Shown: positions 48,180 to 59,279 of the stretch, piece after piece
How the letters are laid out: every line of letters starts with the position of its first letter
How positions within the stretch are numbered: position 1 is the stretch's first letter
Assembly (NCBI GenBank): GCA_023079485.1
Contig: CM041115.1
Coordinates: 39,876,305 to 39,940,304, forward strand
Direction of reading: 5' to 3'
DNA: 64,000 bases
Source of the DNA: Archilochus colubris
Lineage: Eukaryota; Chordata; Aves; Apodiformes; Trochilidae
The notes under the pieces: model-generated
Database searches by the model: none
What the model was told of the DNA's origin: nothing
The model's input: only the letters and a program-made list of their open reading frames with translations
Position numbers and translations under genes: made by a program

Positions 48180-48926
48180 ACCTGAGCACAGGCAGGCTCT
48201 GCAGAGGGATCTCAATGGGCCTGATCACTGAGCCAAGGCCAGTTGCATGAGTTTCAGCAAGGCCAAATGCTGGGTCCTGCACCTCAGCCACAACAACCCC
48301 CAGCAGCACTACAGGACCTGGGAAGAGTGGCTGGGGAGTTGCCCAGCAGAGAGGGACCTGGGGGTGTTGACTGGCAGCACGTGAGCCAGCAGTGTGCCCA
48401 GGTGGCACAGGAGAGCCAGTGGCATCCTGGCCTCTGTCAGGAACAGTGTGGCCAGCAGGACCAGGGAGGAGAACTTATCCCTGGATTTCCACACCTTGCA
48501 CTGGTGAGGCTGCACTTCAAGTACTGCGTTCAGTTCTGGGCCCCTCGCTACAGAAAGAACACCGGAGGTGCTGGAGAGTGTCCAAAGAAGGGCTACAAAG
48601 CTGATAGAGGTTTTGGACCATGTCTCATCCAGAGTAGCTGAGGGAGCTGGTTACAAGTGACAGGACAATAGGTAATGGGCTCAAGTTGCAGCAAGGGAGG
48701 TTTAGATTGGATGTTAGGAAGAACTTCACTGACAGAACTATCAGACAGTGGAACAGGGCTGCCCAGGTCAGTAGTGGAGTCACCATCCCTAGAGGTACCA
48801 AAGAGTTGTATAGACATAGTACGTGACAGATCGGGCTTAGCTGAGGACTTGCCAGTGTTAGATTAAAGGCTGGACTCAATGATCTTGACATTCTTTCTCA
48901 ACTAAAGCAATTCTGTGATTCTGTGA
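48180..48926 (+). mobile_element. CR1 LINE 3' segment
   Basis: Landmarks in order: AGCAAGGCCAAATGCTGGGT, CTTCAAGTACTGCGTTCAGTT, GGAGGTTTAGATTGGATGTTAGG and a terminal ATTCTGTGATTCTGTGA. It covers the ORF2 C-terminal region to the CR1 3' end in plus orientation, with frame breaks. Confidence 0.9.
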
Positions 48927-49044
48927 CTGGAATTCTATTTGCCAAATACATTTCTGTATGCAGGCTATCAGAGTTGGCTGTCTTTTACATCAGCCAGAAC
49001 GAGGCTTTTTCTGAGAACTAGCTGCAGCTTTCAAAAGAGAAGCA

Positions 49045-49340
49045 GTGTCCTGGCTTGAGCCAGGATAAAACCAATTTTCTTTCTAGCAATTTTACTTTTC
49101 AGTAAAAGTCCCTTCTAAGTAGCTGCACTTGCTGAGATTAACGGCATGTTTTTCAGTGTCTGCTTCTAGGAAGGATAACACTCTATAGTTACATTATAGG
49201 TTATAGGTTATAGATGTTTATAGTTACTGCTGGAGAATGGTATGCAGAACCATGGCCACTGCCCACACTAGTTCAAGCAGTGCTACCAGGTTCCCTAAAC
49301 AGCAAAGATCTCCACTAAAATCCTCTGAATTCCAGACGAC
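49045..49340 (+). mobile_element. ERV LTR 5' fragment
   Basis: It begins TGTCCTGGCTTGAGCCAGGAT and continues through AGTAGCTGCACTTGCTGAGA, AACGGCATG and GGAGAATGGTATGCAGAACCA, collinear with the LTR at 17375. It has a small local duplication (TTATAGGTTATAGGTTATAG near 49195-49215). Confidence 0.65.
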
Positions 49341-49420
49341 TCTAAAAAGGTACCGGATACATATATTCTGTTTTGGTAATCAGAATTTCATCAGGCTAGC
49401 AAATATAAATTGTTCATGTT

Positions 49421-50193
49421 TTTATTAAAAACAATACTTAAAATAACAGAATGATATTTTAAAGGTACACAGTTAACACCATGAAGCCAAAACTGCATGC
49501 ACAGTCTACACTTATTTGAAGGGCAGGTTACAATTCAGTAATCAGTGGAATCTAATTCACTCTTCATGGAATCAGTCCTCAAAGTCAGAAAGCAGGGGCA
49601 GCAACAGGTTTCAGATGCAAGCACCTTCCTCTTTGCAGGACAGGCCTTAGAAGGTAACAAGCACTCTGGGTTCTCAGAAATCAATCCCCTCCTCACAAAT
49701 TCAGTGCTACCCACCCTTGTTCAGTGATGAGAGCTCCCAGAGTTTTAAAGGTAAGATGTGCAAAAGACATGTTCTCATCCTTTCATGTTAACAGGGCCTT
49801 GGATGCAGAAAATTGAAAAGTTTGGTAATTCTCAGAAAGATTGCAGCTCCTTTTGCGAGACCTTCTCTTTTGAAATATCCATGCTTTTAGACTCCATTGT
49901 ATCCAAACAACACTAGGTGTATTAAAAGGTGTATGTCAAGGTGTATTACAAAACGTGGTATATGCCCAAGCATATTTTCCTATGTTAGCTTGTGTTTTAA
50001 AATCATATTTACTCAGAAAAGCACACCAGAAAGATTTCAAGTGGAAAGTACACTTTCCACCTCAGGGGAGATGATTAAAAACCTAGCCCCAAATCCAGCA
50101 GGATGCTCAAAACTCAAACAGTGTGGTTGCTTCAAAGCCAGAGTAACAGTTTCCCAGTGTAGTTCATTGAGTTCATGCTGGCTCGTGTCAGCT
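49421..50193 (-). other. SNAPC3: SNAPC3 3' UTR (probable extent)
   Basis: No open frame continues past the SNAPC3 stop. The first convincing polyadenylation hexamer downstream on the minus strand is AATAAA at 49426-49421 (TTTATT on plus). The predicted cleavage near 49.4 kb falls just before an LTR fragment at about 49.05-49.34 kb. This end is inferred. Confidence 0.5.
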
Positions 50194-50341
50194 TCAGTTG
50201 AAAATCCCAGGATCAACATACGGATATGCAAGAAACTCCCCCAGTTTGTTGCCTTCTGCATCATAATGGAGCATCCGAAAACAAACATCACAGAAGAAAC
50301 AAGGATCCTCTGGTGCCAGGCTGTCGTTGTTGGTTACCCAC
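50194..50341 (-). CDS. SNAPC3: SNAPC3 last coding exon
   Basis: After the acceptor AG at 50343-50342 the frame runs [18 protein letters not shown], then [18 protein letters not shown] and [12 protein letters not shown], and stops at TGA (50196-50194). The CFFCDVC and LHYD motifs complete the SNAP50 C-terminus. Confidence 0.95.
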
Positions 50342-53300
50342 CTGAAGGTTACAAAATACAAGTGTTATCCATCTGAGTCCTACGCATTTGTGACAAACAT
50401 CTCAACATTTTATTCAGTTGGGGATGGCAGCAATAAACATCAGTAATAATGTTACAGTGATCACGAACAACTCTCCCACCCAGGGCACAGAGCTTTTTTC
50501 CAGATTGCACACCCATTCAATGTCAATAACAACTGCTAAAAAATACAATTAACTTGAATCTTTTGTCCACCCTATGGCCATTTAAGTCATAAATCTGTTT
50601 TCCCTTAGGGTGAGAAACTGAACAGACTCATGACTTACACAAACTACTCTGAGTAACAACCAAATCCATCTAGGAGGCTAAAAAATGGGCCTGGATGAGG
50701 CAGACAAGGAGAGGCAAGGATTGGTGCACACTCCAGCAAATACTGAGGTTACCATAAACACAGCTGCCAGTACAAGGACAGCCTGCCACGTCACAGAGCA
50801 ACTAATTTATGGTAGCACTCAGAGGCCACGACAGCTCAAGGCCTCCAGTGATTAAAGAGACAGATTCTAATCTGGACAGATTAGAACACACGGGCCAGCC
50901 AAGTCAAAGCAGCTCTGCCAGCCATGGTTTAGCATCTCCCCACTTAAGCTTAGTGCTTAATCCTGGTTTTAATTTAATGCATTTACATCACCTCTGGTAA
51001 TGCCCTCCCCATCCCATCTTTCCCCCATATTGACCCTTTGGCTCCACCTCCCCTTATGGCCAAATGCCTCAGATAAAAGCCACTTGGTGAAGGCATCCTA
51101 GGGGCTCTGCTTGGAACACTGGGATGGGCCCCCATCACGAGGGGAATTGGCTCTTTGCCTGATTCCAGGGAAGTCTAAAGCCAAACAAGCAAGATAACAA
51201 GGGGACAGCTGCTGTCTCAAACTGAGGCTGAGAGTATAAGCTGCCCTGGGGTAAAAAAGGACAGCGAGTGAACGAATTAATAGTTCAGACCTATAAAAAA
51301 TCAGGGAGCCTAGTCTAGACCTCAGAGAAATTTCTGCTGTGTCTGTTGAAAGGCTTTCTCATGTCTAAGTAAACAGCACTAAAATGAATGTACAATGTGC
51401 ACTGAGTTCACATTCCCTCTCAACTGCAGAAAATCTGTGAAACACAAGTTCCTTCAAGTACAACAGCTTTCAGCTGTTTCCAGGTACAGATTGGGAGTTT
51501 ATCTGTGGGGAAATATACATGCATTTTAAAAATCTCCAGATTTTACTTTATTAAAACTGGACTGATCCATACTTCAGCCTGCTTAGATGCTAGATTTAAC
51601 AAAAGCTCTGTATGACTTCTGGCAAATGAATTTGAATCTCCTGACTTGCCACAGGCGAAAAAAGTAGCATTTTCTCCCAGAAGTAAGATTTTCAAAAGTA
51701 ACTGATCGAGAGCTGAGCTCTATGTATGCAGAAGAACCTTATCCTGATAATTAACCTCTTTATCATTTCACTTCTTTTGATCATCATCATGATGAACAGG
51801 ACCTGATGAAGGCCTTTTCCTGGGTACAGAGAGGACAGCTGTCCAAAGAGTAAGATCTCAAGAATACTTGCATGAAGATTATTCATACATCTTATCAAAT
51901 ACATACAGAGCTTTGAAAATTTTTGTGTAAGTTGCTAGCAACACCTACAAGACAACTGAAAAGGATCAAGAATGTAGCATACCTGGCTGTATACATTTTG
52001 CACACAAAGCATTTTCTAGTACATAACCAGTGTTTCTTGATTATCAAGGGATAGAGGTTCCTGTCCAGGCAGTCATCATGATGAACAAGCCTTCAGGGAA
52101 ACAAATAAATACACAAAACACAATAAAGACTCAGCCACATTGGAAGTTATCTGAATACAAACATGAACATTGAATATAAGGCATGATTTAAATTCCTATG
52201 TAAACTATGAACACACTTCTGCTGAGCATTTCTTAACACAGATGAAGACATGGAGATAGACTGCTAGATGCACCATCTGTAGATTCCCTGGTCGAGTTAA
52301 GTCAGTTTGTGTAGTAACCTGTAAGTTTTCAGACCACCTGCTTTTGATGGTCTTTTCAAAGCTTTTCTAGTTAGACTAACAGGCAAAACCATCACCAACT
52401 AATGTTTAAAGACACATAATCCTGAGATCGTGGACTTGCAACATCTATGCCTTTCCTGGGGTTACATTTCTCTTGGGGGGCAGTAGTTATTAGCAATGCT
52501 TAGGTACACCAGGCTTCTGGGAACTGAAAGTGACGTCACCCACTACACACAACCAGAGGAGTCCTCTCTCCACCTCCACACACTGAGCAGGAAACACTCA
52601 ATGGTTCTACTGCTGATGTGGCTGCCACCTCACAGCCACAATAATTTCCTCCTCCTCTCCCTTGCCTATCCACCTCAGCCCACTATTTCTACTCCTCCAT
52701 TCTGTTTTCAGTGCCTACACCTTGGCAGCAAGTCTAAACTAACAAATCCAACTGATTCCAGACAGAGCCATTAACAGCATTCTGCTCCTTCTGCTACAGA
52801 ATCAGCACATGAATCTGCCACAGGTTTACTTTGCATAGGAAGAGCTTTTCACTGAGGGTGCTACTCCTGTCATACTACAGTCACGTCATGCAGGCTAAAT
52901 CGTTTTTTTTTATGCAGACGCATTAAAAAAAATAAGCAAGGGAGATTATTTTGTACATGTATATGGGATAAAATCTTACAAAAGCCTTGGATAGCAGCAC
53001 AGTTGTGCTGGCTTTGGCTGGGACAGACTTACTTTTCTTCATTGTAGCTAAAACTGAGGGCTCTGTTTTGGATTTGTGCTGAAAACTATGTTGATAATAC
53101 AGAGAACTTCCTGTCACTGCTGTGCAGCGCTCAAACAAAGTTGAAGCCTTTTCTGCTTCTTATCCCATCAGTGAGTAGGCTGGGGATGCACAAGAAGTTG
53201 CAAGGCAGCAGCTGAGCCCAAGTAACCAAAGGGTTATTCCATACCATACGATGACATGCCCATTGTGTAAGGCTGGGGGAAGAAGCAAGGGGGAGGGGGT

Positions 53301-56300
53301 GTCATTTGGAGTAAAGGCACTTTGCTTGTGTGAGTGGCTTTTGCTTTACCCAGTAAACTGTCTTGGAGTTAAAACTGCTTAGAGGCAGCCTTGGCCGCAG
53401 TGACCACCCACTGGTGGAGTTCACAGTCCTGAGGGAAATGGGTCAGGTGAAGAGTAAAGTCAGGAACCTCCAGCTGTTCAAGGCATCAGTCATCAGGGCC
53501 CCCTGGGAAACTACTCTCAGGGACAAGGGAGCAGAACAGAGCTGGCAGAACTTTAGGGATGCTTTTTCCATAGAATGCTAGAGCTCTCTCTCCCCAGGTG
53601 TAAAAAATCAGGAAAGGAAGGCAAGATACTGGCATGGCTGAGTCAAGACTTACTGGTCAAACTAAAGGGCAAAAAAGAAATGAACAGACAGGGGAACCAG
53701 GGACAGGTGCCCTGTGAAGAGCATAGGGATGCTGCCTGGTTGTGCAGGGATGGAGCCAGGAAAGCCAAGGCACAGATGGAGCTGAACTTTGCAAGGGACA
53801 CCAAGAGTAATAATAAGGGCTTCTTCAGGTACCTCAGGCAGAAAAGGAAGGTCAAAGAAAGTGTAACCCAGCTGGTGAACACAACTCACAAACTGGTAAC
53901 AATAGACAAGAAGGCTGAGATACTGAACAACTTAATGTTGCCTCCATCTCCACTGGTAACCTCTTTTCCCACATTTGTCAATCTCAAAGGAAACAAATCC
54001 CACTGGGACCTGTTGTCACAGTACCAGGTAAAGGCTTTAAAACTAAGAGGGAACATTTAGACTAGATGTAAGGAAGACATTCTTATGAGAGATGTGAAAC
54101 ACTGGCACAGGTTGCCCAGACAGGTGGTAGATGCCCCATCCCTGGAAACATTCAAAGTCAGGACAGAGCAACCTAATCTAGGTGAAAATGTCCCTCCCCA
54201 CTGCAGGGAGACTGGAGTAGAAGATGTTTGTAAGTCCCTTCCAGCCTGAGCCATTCTATGATTTTAATATCTAAACCCACGAGTTTTCCTATCTTCATCC
54301 TTCTGAGTCTCTCCCATCCCACTTAGGGGGAGTGAGCAAGTGGCTGTGTGGTGTTTAGTTCCCAGATGGGATTATACCATGACAGTCCTTTCTGATACCC
54401 AGCATGGGGCTCAAGGGGCTTGAGACACTGAGAGATTTGACTGCAATGTGCTAGATCAGATTTGTAGCTGTTACTGCTGTTTTTTTTTAAACACAGAATC
54501 ATAAAATCAGGTTGGAAAGAACCTCTGAGATCATCAAGTCCAACCCTTGATCCACTCCCACTGTCATTACCAGACCATGGCACTGAGTGCCACATCAGTC
54601 TCTTCTTGAAAACCTCCAGGGACAGAGAGTCCACCACCTCCCTGGGCAGCCCATTCCAATACCTGATCACCCTCTCTGCAAAGAATTTCTTTCTAATATC
54701 CAACCTAAACCTCACCTGGCAGAGCTTAAGCCCATGCCCTCTTGTCCTACCAATAGCTGCTTGGGAGAAGAGACCAAACCCCCCTGGCTCCCACCTCCTT
54801 TCAGGGAGTTGGTAGAGAGTGATGAGGTCTCCCCTGAGCCTCCTCTTCTCCAGCCTGAACACCCCCAGCTCCCTCAGCCCTTCCTCACAGGACTTGTGCT
54901 GGATCCCTTCACAGCCTCCTTGCACTTCTCTGGACCCGCTCCAGCACCTCAATCTCCTTCCTGAACTGAGGGGCCCAGAACTGTACACAGTACTCAAGCA
55001 GTGGCCTCACCAGGGCTGAGTACAGGGGCAGAATCCCTCCCCTGGACCTGCTGGCCACGCTGTTCCTGATACAGGCCAAGATGCCATTGGCCTTCATGGC
55101 CACCTGGGCACACTGCTGGCTCATGTTCAGCTTCCTGTCAATCCAAACTCCCAGGTCCCTTTCTGCCTGGCTGCTCTCCAACCACTCTGTGCCCAGCCTG
55201 TAGCGCTGCATGGGGTTGTGGCCAAAGTGCAGGACCCGGCACTTGACTATGTTGAACCTCATCCCATCGGAATCAGCCCAACTCTCCAGGATGTCCAGGT
55301 CCCTCTGCAGAGCCCTCCTTCCAGCTGATCCACACTGCCCCACAGCTTAGTGTCATCTCCAAATTTGCTATTTTTTTATACAGAAAAAAAGTAAAATAGA
55401 AAAAGCTATTAATGGACAGGCTCCTGTGACTGTCATGGGGCTTGCTTGCCTTCCTGTAAATCAGTCCTGTGTGCATTAGTAGCTCATTTTTCCTTTTGCT
55501 GCTTGCTGTACTGCTCATCACTGTGCCTATGAACATTTGGTAACAACAACAGCCATATGCCGGGGCTTGCAGATGGCCAGGACATTGCTGCTGTTTCTGT
55601 GTCACTGTCCTGGACAGGCTGTAACTCCAGTGTGAACCTGACTCCAAAGGAATGTGATCTGTGGATGAGTCCCCATGGGAGCAGGAAGCCCTGAAGTATC
55701 TGTGGTTGTAGATAAGACCATGCCAGGGCAGGTACATCTCATAGCACCCGTGGCTATGCTTGTGTCACAGCAGGTGTACCTGTGAAAGGTTTGTGGCCCA
55801 AGGATAAGTTCATGTTGGAGAAGGCACACCTCAAAGTATTTACAGCTGTGGGCTGCAGGAGGTGCATCTTGCAGCATAAATGGCTGTGCATGAGGTCAGA
55901 GCAGGCAGGCACATGGCAGAACAGGCACATCACATCCCTGGAGGGACTGTAGCCATGGGTAAGGCCATCCTGGAGCATGTGTATCTCTGAAGGCATCGTG
56001 GCCAGTGAAGAAGGCCATGCTCCAGCAGGTGCACCTCAGTATAACTGGCTGTGGATATATCTGTGCTGCAGCAGTATAGCCCTGGAGTGACTGTGCCTCC
56101 TAAGTAAGGATCCACTGGAAGCAGGTACACTTCTAAGGGACTGTAGACTGTGGTTAAGTCCAAGCTGGAGTGGAGGTAAAAGGAGGCGTCCACTCCAATA
56201 TTAAACCCTATGGCCTGGTCCAAAGGAACTAGGAGTGGAGGCTGTAATGGAAATACTTTTAAATTGTTGTAACCTGGGATCTGAGTTGCATGTTATAGGA

Positions 56301-58542
56301 ATTACTATAGAAGAAACCATCTAAACCAATACAGGAGGTCAAGCCTTACAGCAGTGCAAATGCAGCACTGGGCTTTGCTGCCCAGTAACTCCACAAACAC
56401 ACCATCTCTCCTGTCCTGAGGGACCACTGTAACAGATGGCACCCAAAGGCATGGACTACATGAACTCAGTTGACATTTACAGATACTTCACAGAGGTGGT
56501 CCATAGACTAAGGGAATTATCTTTGTGTATTGCATCAAAGGACAGGAAAGGTGGTGGTGCTTAATGAGGATGCATTGGATAGTGTGGGACCTGAGCATGA
56601 CACAAAAGGGTATGGAATAAGAGGAAGGTATGCCAGCTTGTCTTCCAAAGTAACATTTATGCTTGTTTTCCTGGAGATGGCTCAGCACCTGCCTGCTGAT
56701 GGGAAATACTGAATGAATTCTTTGCTTTGCTTGTGCAAAGGTTTTTGCTTTACCTATTAAGCTGCCTCTATCTCAACCTGTGAATTTTCTCACTTGTGCC
56801 CCTCTGATTCTCTCCCTCAACCCACCAGAGGGGAGTAAGCAAACATCTGTGTGGGGCTTAGTTGCCAGCTGGGGTTAAATCACTACAATAACTTTAAAGT
56901 TTGACTAAAAAATACTCAGCATTTAGTATCTGAAGTTTGTCCACAGATGGCTTGCTTTCAACTGCCCAGACTTCCAAAGAGTAGTAGCTTACCTTATATC
57001 TGTGATGATAATGATATGCTCACAGCTCCCTTGGTGGCAAAAAAGGTATGGAAAGCCAATTTTGAGCACCAAGTCATTAAATGTGTAGTCCTCCATTTTA
57101 ACAGACCGAAGATTTCCATAGCCTCTGTCATGAGATTCTGACCACTCAATAATTGTCCTGAAAATAGAAAGGTTATCAGCATAGCAATACTATAAACTGT
57201 GAATGCACAGAAACCTTGGGAGAACTCTTCACTGGGACACAGATGAAAAGATGGAAATCATAACATTTTGTAATATTTTAACGTAATTTCACAGCAATAC
57301 CACAGCCTCATAGGGCCCTGCACTGTTCTTGTGTAACATCTCCCTTTAAATCCCTACCAGGTAGTTTTCTAAGGAGTTCTACTCAGTGTGTACACTCCTG
57401 ACAGGATGTGTTCAGGTCAGGTGGTTTGCAGCATGAGACTTCTCCAGCATTCCCATTGTTAAGTTACCAGCAGGTCTTTTGGGCTCCCTTGGTCAATAAC
57501 TTTGTTCTAAAGTAATAAAAGGTTTTGTTTTGGTTTTTTTTGCTGTTGTTGGTTTTGTTTCACCAAGGAGAAATACAAAGAATAACTGCACACTTACATT
57601 TCTAAAATTTAGCACTGGAAAGGCACAAGCTGCTGTTGTAATTATTTCTACTCACTGCACCCCTACATAAAAGGCATTTCACTGCTACAAACTGGGTTTG
57701 TTATCACAAGCTCTCCCATGAAGATCATTGCTGTTCAAGGACAGAATTTATTTTTCTTAAGTGACAGCATACATTAAGCGACATTTTTCTTAATTCCAGC
57801 ATAACAAGAACAAAGTCTAATCCCACTAAGCTCTTCCATACCATCCATTTCAACATCTTAATCTCCTGAATCTCACTAGCATGTCAGCAAGCCAAACTTC
57901 TCTAAAATAAATTACTGTGTGCAGTTCAAATGGATATGACTTATCGTGAGAGCAATAGCTCCAAACAAGAGGCACCTGAGTTTCTTGGCAATTTCTTTTC
58001 CCAACAGTTACAAGTGTCCTTGTTGACATCACCATGAAGGCGTTCAGTGTATTTTGAATACTGAGCAGAAGAAATTACTTCCACAGAGGTGAATTTGTGT
58101 CTTTCTCATCCATCTTCTACCTCACACACAAGTCTTTTGGTGATCATCACAATTAGGGAGGGCACTTGCAAATCCAGTATAGGCTGGTATGTGTCATCTT
58201 CCACAGCAATCCCATTCCAACAGAGCAAAACAGGGTTTGCAGTGAAAAAAATGCACTCATCCCCTTTTCAGAAGCAAAGTGAGTGGAAGTAGAGCAGAGT
58301 GAATAAGTAGAGCAAACAAACTTAAACTTCTTACAGAATGGAAAAGTCCATTCATGCACTAGACATTCCAGTACTAAAACCACCAGAAATTATAAGCAAA
58401 TGAAATAGATTTCCTGTCCCTTAAAGGTTTTCCTTAGTCAAGGTCTACAAATACTGTACCTGCTCAGATCTCTGCACTCTGGGTACCTTTTATCATTATA
58501 GAAGATGCCTTCAAAATAAAAGAAAGCAGATTTGTAGAGATC
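50194..58542 (-). CDS. SNAPC3: SNAPC3 (SNAP50), 3' part of the gene
   Basis: SNAPC3 is the roughly 50-kDa subunit of SNAPc (PTF), the nuclear complex that binds the proximal sequence element of RNA polymerase II and III snRNA promoters. Four minus-strand exons with matching phases join to the last 168 residues plus stop. The order is [12 protein letters not shown]..., [14 protein letters not shown]...[24 protein letters not shown]...KMYTA, and [21 protein letters not shown]... to YVDPGIFN. The Cys/His-rich end ([19 protein letters not shown]) is the SNAP50-type zinc-binding region. The upstream exons are not in the window. I looked on the minus strand to 64000 for the preceding conserved segment and saw none, so the next intron runs past the edge. 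Confidence 0.93.
50342..51982 (-). other. SNAPC3: SNAPC3 last intron
   Basis: About 1.6 kb between the last two SNAPC3 exons. A GC-moderate stretch at 50.8-51.3 kb may be a decayed repeat, but I could not assign it. Confidence 0.55.
51983..52090 (-). CDS. SNAPC3: SNAPC3 second-last coding exon
   Basis: A 108-nt exon with acceptor CTGAAG and donor GTATGC (starting 51982). It encodes [20 protein letters not shown], then [15 protein letters not shown], supplying CxxxC and CxxC-type cysteines of the C-terminal zinc-binding region. Split Arg codons flank both ends. Confidence 0.94.
52091..53154 (-). other. SNAPC3: SNAPC3 intron, part before the composite element
   Basis: No repeat family or exon recognised. 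Confidence 0.5.
53155..53362 (+). mobile_element. ERVL-type LTR, left part (5' truncated)
   Basis: CAGTGAGTAGGCTGGGGATGC, CCAAAGGGTTATTCCATACC and GCTTTACCCAGTAAACTGTC follow the middle of the same bird LTR family seen at 14935. Its continuation lies at about 54265 after an inserted CR1. Confidence 0.65.
53363..54270 (+). mobile_element. CR1 LINE inserted into the LTR, internally deleted
   Basis: One frame reads [21 protein letters not shown], then [21 protein letters not shown] and, after a shift, [21 protein letters not shown], the CR1 ORF2 stretch between endonuclease and RT. The RT core is missing: the sequence jumps to the 3' region (ACATTTAGACTAGATGTAAGG) and ends ATTCTATGATTTTAAT. Frames are broken, so it is inactive. 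Confidence 0.88.
54265..54381 (+). mobile_element. ERVL-type LTR, right part
   Basis: ATCTAAACCCACGAGTTTTCC, CTTCTGAGTCTCTCCCATCCC and a terminal GGGATTATACCATGACA complete the LTR begun at 53155. It ends in CA as expected. Confidence 0.65.
54382..54493 (+). mobile_element. ERV internal region, first part
   Basis: TACCCAGCATGGGGCTCAAG, then ACTGCAATGTGCTAGATCAG and TTTGTAGCTGTTACTGCTG match the noncoding sequence that follows the 5' LTR in this bird ERV family, as I recall it. It is interrupted by a CR1 at 54494. No coding capacity. Confidence 0.5.
54494..55365 (-). mobile_element. CR1 LINE, reverse orientation, well preserved
   Basis: The plus strand begins AGAATCATAAAATCAGGTTGG, the reverse complement of the CR1 3' terminus. 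The minus strand has a 144-codon open stretch with CR1 ORF2 C-terminal landmarks ([33 protein letters not shown]). It is 5' truncated. Confidence 0.92.
55366..56689 (+). mobile_element. ERV internal region, second part, noncoding with degenerate tandem repeats
   Basis: Between about 55620 and 56230 a loosely repeated theme of roughly 50-70 bases recurs: a CATGCTGGAGCAGGT-like block, then CACCTC, then a GGACTGTGGCTGTG-like block, each heavily diverged. The stretch to 56690 contains ATGAGGATGCATTGGATAGTG and ACACAAAAGGGTATGGAATAA, which I recall from the 3' internal end of a bird ERVL. No gag, pol or env frame is visible. Confidence 0.5.
56690..56885 (+). mobile_element. ERVL-type 3' LTR fragment
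   Basis: GAATTCTTTGCTTTGCTTGTG, GCTTTACCTATTAAGCTGCC, then TGATTCTCTCCCTCAACCCA and GGGGCTTAGTTGCCAGCTGGGG ending TTAAATCACTACA. This is the same LTR end as at 54265-54381. The first half of the LTR is missing. Confidence 0.65.
56993..57157 (-). CDS. SNAPC3: SNAPC3 third-last coding exon
   Basis: A 165-nt exon with acceptor TTTTCAG and donor GTAAGC (starting 56992). It encodes [20 protein letters not shown], then a [17 protein letters not shown] segment and [15 protein letters not shown]. Cys and His residues here contribute to the SNAP50 zinc-binding region. The exon sits just beyond an LTR end at about 56885. Confidence 0.94.
57158..58459 (-). other. SNAPC3: SNAPC3 intron
   Basis: A 1.3 kb AT-rich intron. 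No repeat or RNA gene recognised. Confidence 0.6.
58460..58542 (-). CDS. SNAPC3: SNAPC3 fourth-last coding exon
   Basis: An 83-nt exon, reading down from 58542 after a TTAG acceptor, with donor GTACAG at 58459. It encodes 27 residues starting [20 protein letters not shown] and ending ECRDLS, plus two bases of an Arg codon. This block is highly conserved in SNAP50 proteins. Confidence 0.93.
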
Positions 58543-58917
58543 CTAAGAGACAGGGAGAGATAAGTCAGCATTAGTGCTAGGAGAGATTAAACATCTTAAA
58601 CAAGAACATGTCAAAAAACAGGCACCTTAAATTATAATAAGAGACCTCATTCCATAGATTTCTAAGAAAAGCTTTGGACTGGTTTTAGATGCTGAAGAAT
58701 CAACAAGGTTTATGATTGCCCGTTATGCAGTTGCTGTGCTGATATTATTCTGAAGACATTACAGGTTATTTTGGTGTTCTTCTCTTAGTATCATGCGAAT
58801 CAGAGCAGTTACAGACTTCTACTAATATACAAAACAAGAGCACAAATTAAATAAAGTAACAGCACAGCACTGACTTTAAAAAAAAGACTAACGGTATTTA
58901 AAAAAAATAGCTAGATG

Positions 58918-59277
58918 TAGTGGGCTGACCTTGGCTGGCTGCCAGTCCCCCACCCAGTTGCTCTCTCACACCTCCTCCTCAACAGACAGAGGAAAGAAAA
59001 TTTAATGAAAAAAGCAACGGCTGCACACAAAAGCAAAGCAAAAAGAGATCTGTTTTCTGCCTTCCAACAGCAGACAATGTCCAACTACTTCCAGGAAAGC
59101 AGGGCCTCAGCACACATAGTGGTTGCTTTGGAAGACAAATGCCTTAACCATGAGTTAATGCCCCTCTCCTCCTTTCCTCCAGCTTTTACTACTGAGCACA
59201 CAATATGGCACAGGATACCCCTCTGGCCAGTTTGGGGCAGCTGTCCCCTCTCAGCCTCTGACCCACTCCTAAGCTAA
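58918..59277 (-). mobile_element. ERVL-type LTR, reverse orientation, truncated
   Basis: The plus-strand blocks CCAGGAAAGCAGGGCCTCAG, GGTTGCTTTGGAAGACAAATG, then CCCCTCTGGCCAGTTTGGGGC and CAGCTGTCCCC are the reverse complement of the bird LTR family also seen at 19150. Its 5' end (right side) is cut off at the CR1 starting at about 59280. Confidence 0.65.
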
Positions 59278-59279
59278 AA

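Noticed and set aside
54587..54964. 125-codon plus-strand frame
   Set aside because: It is the antisense shadow of the CR1 ORF2 remnant.
54323..55343. Minus-strand frames of 224 and 144 codons
   Set aside because: They are CR1 ORF2 C-terminal remnants, 5' truncated and joined to noncoding repeat, not host genes.
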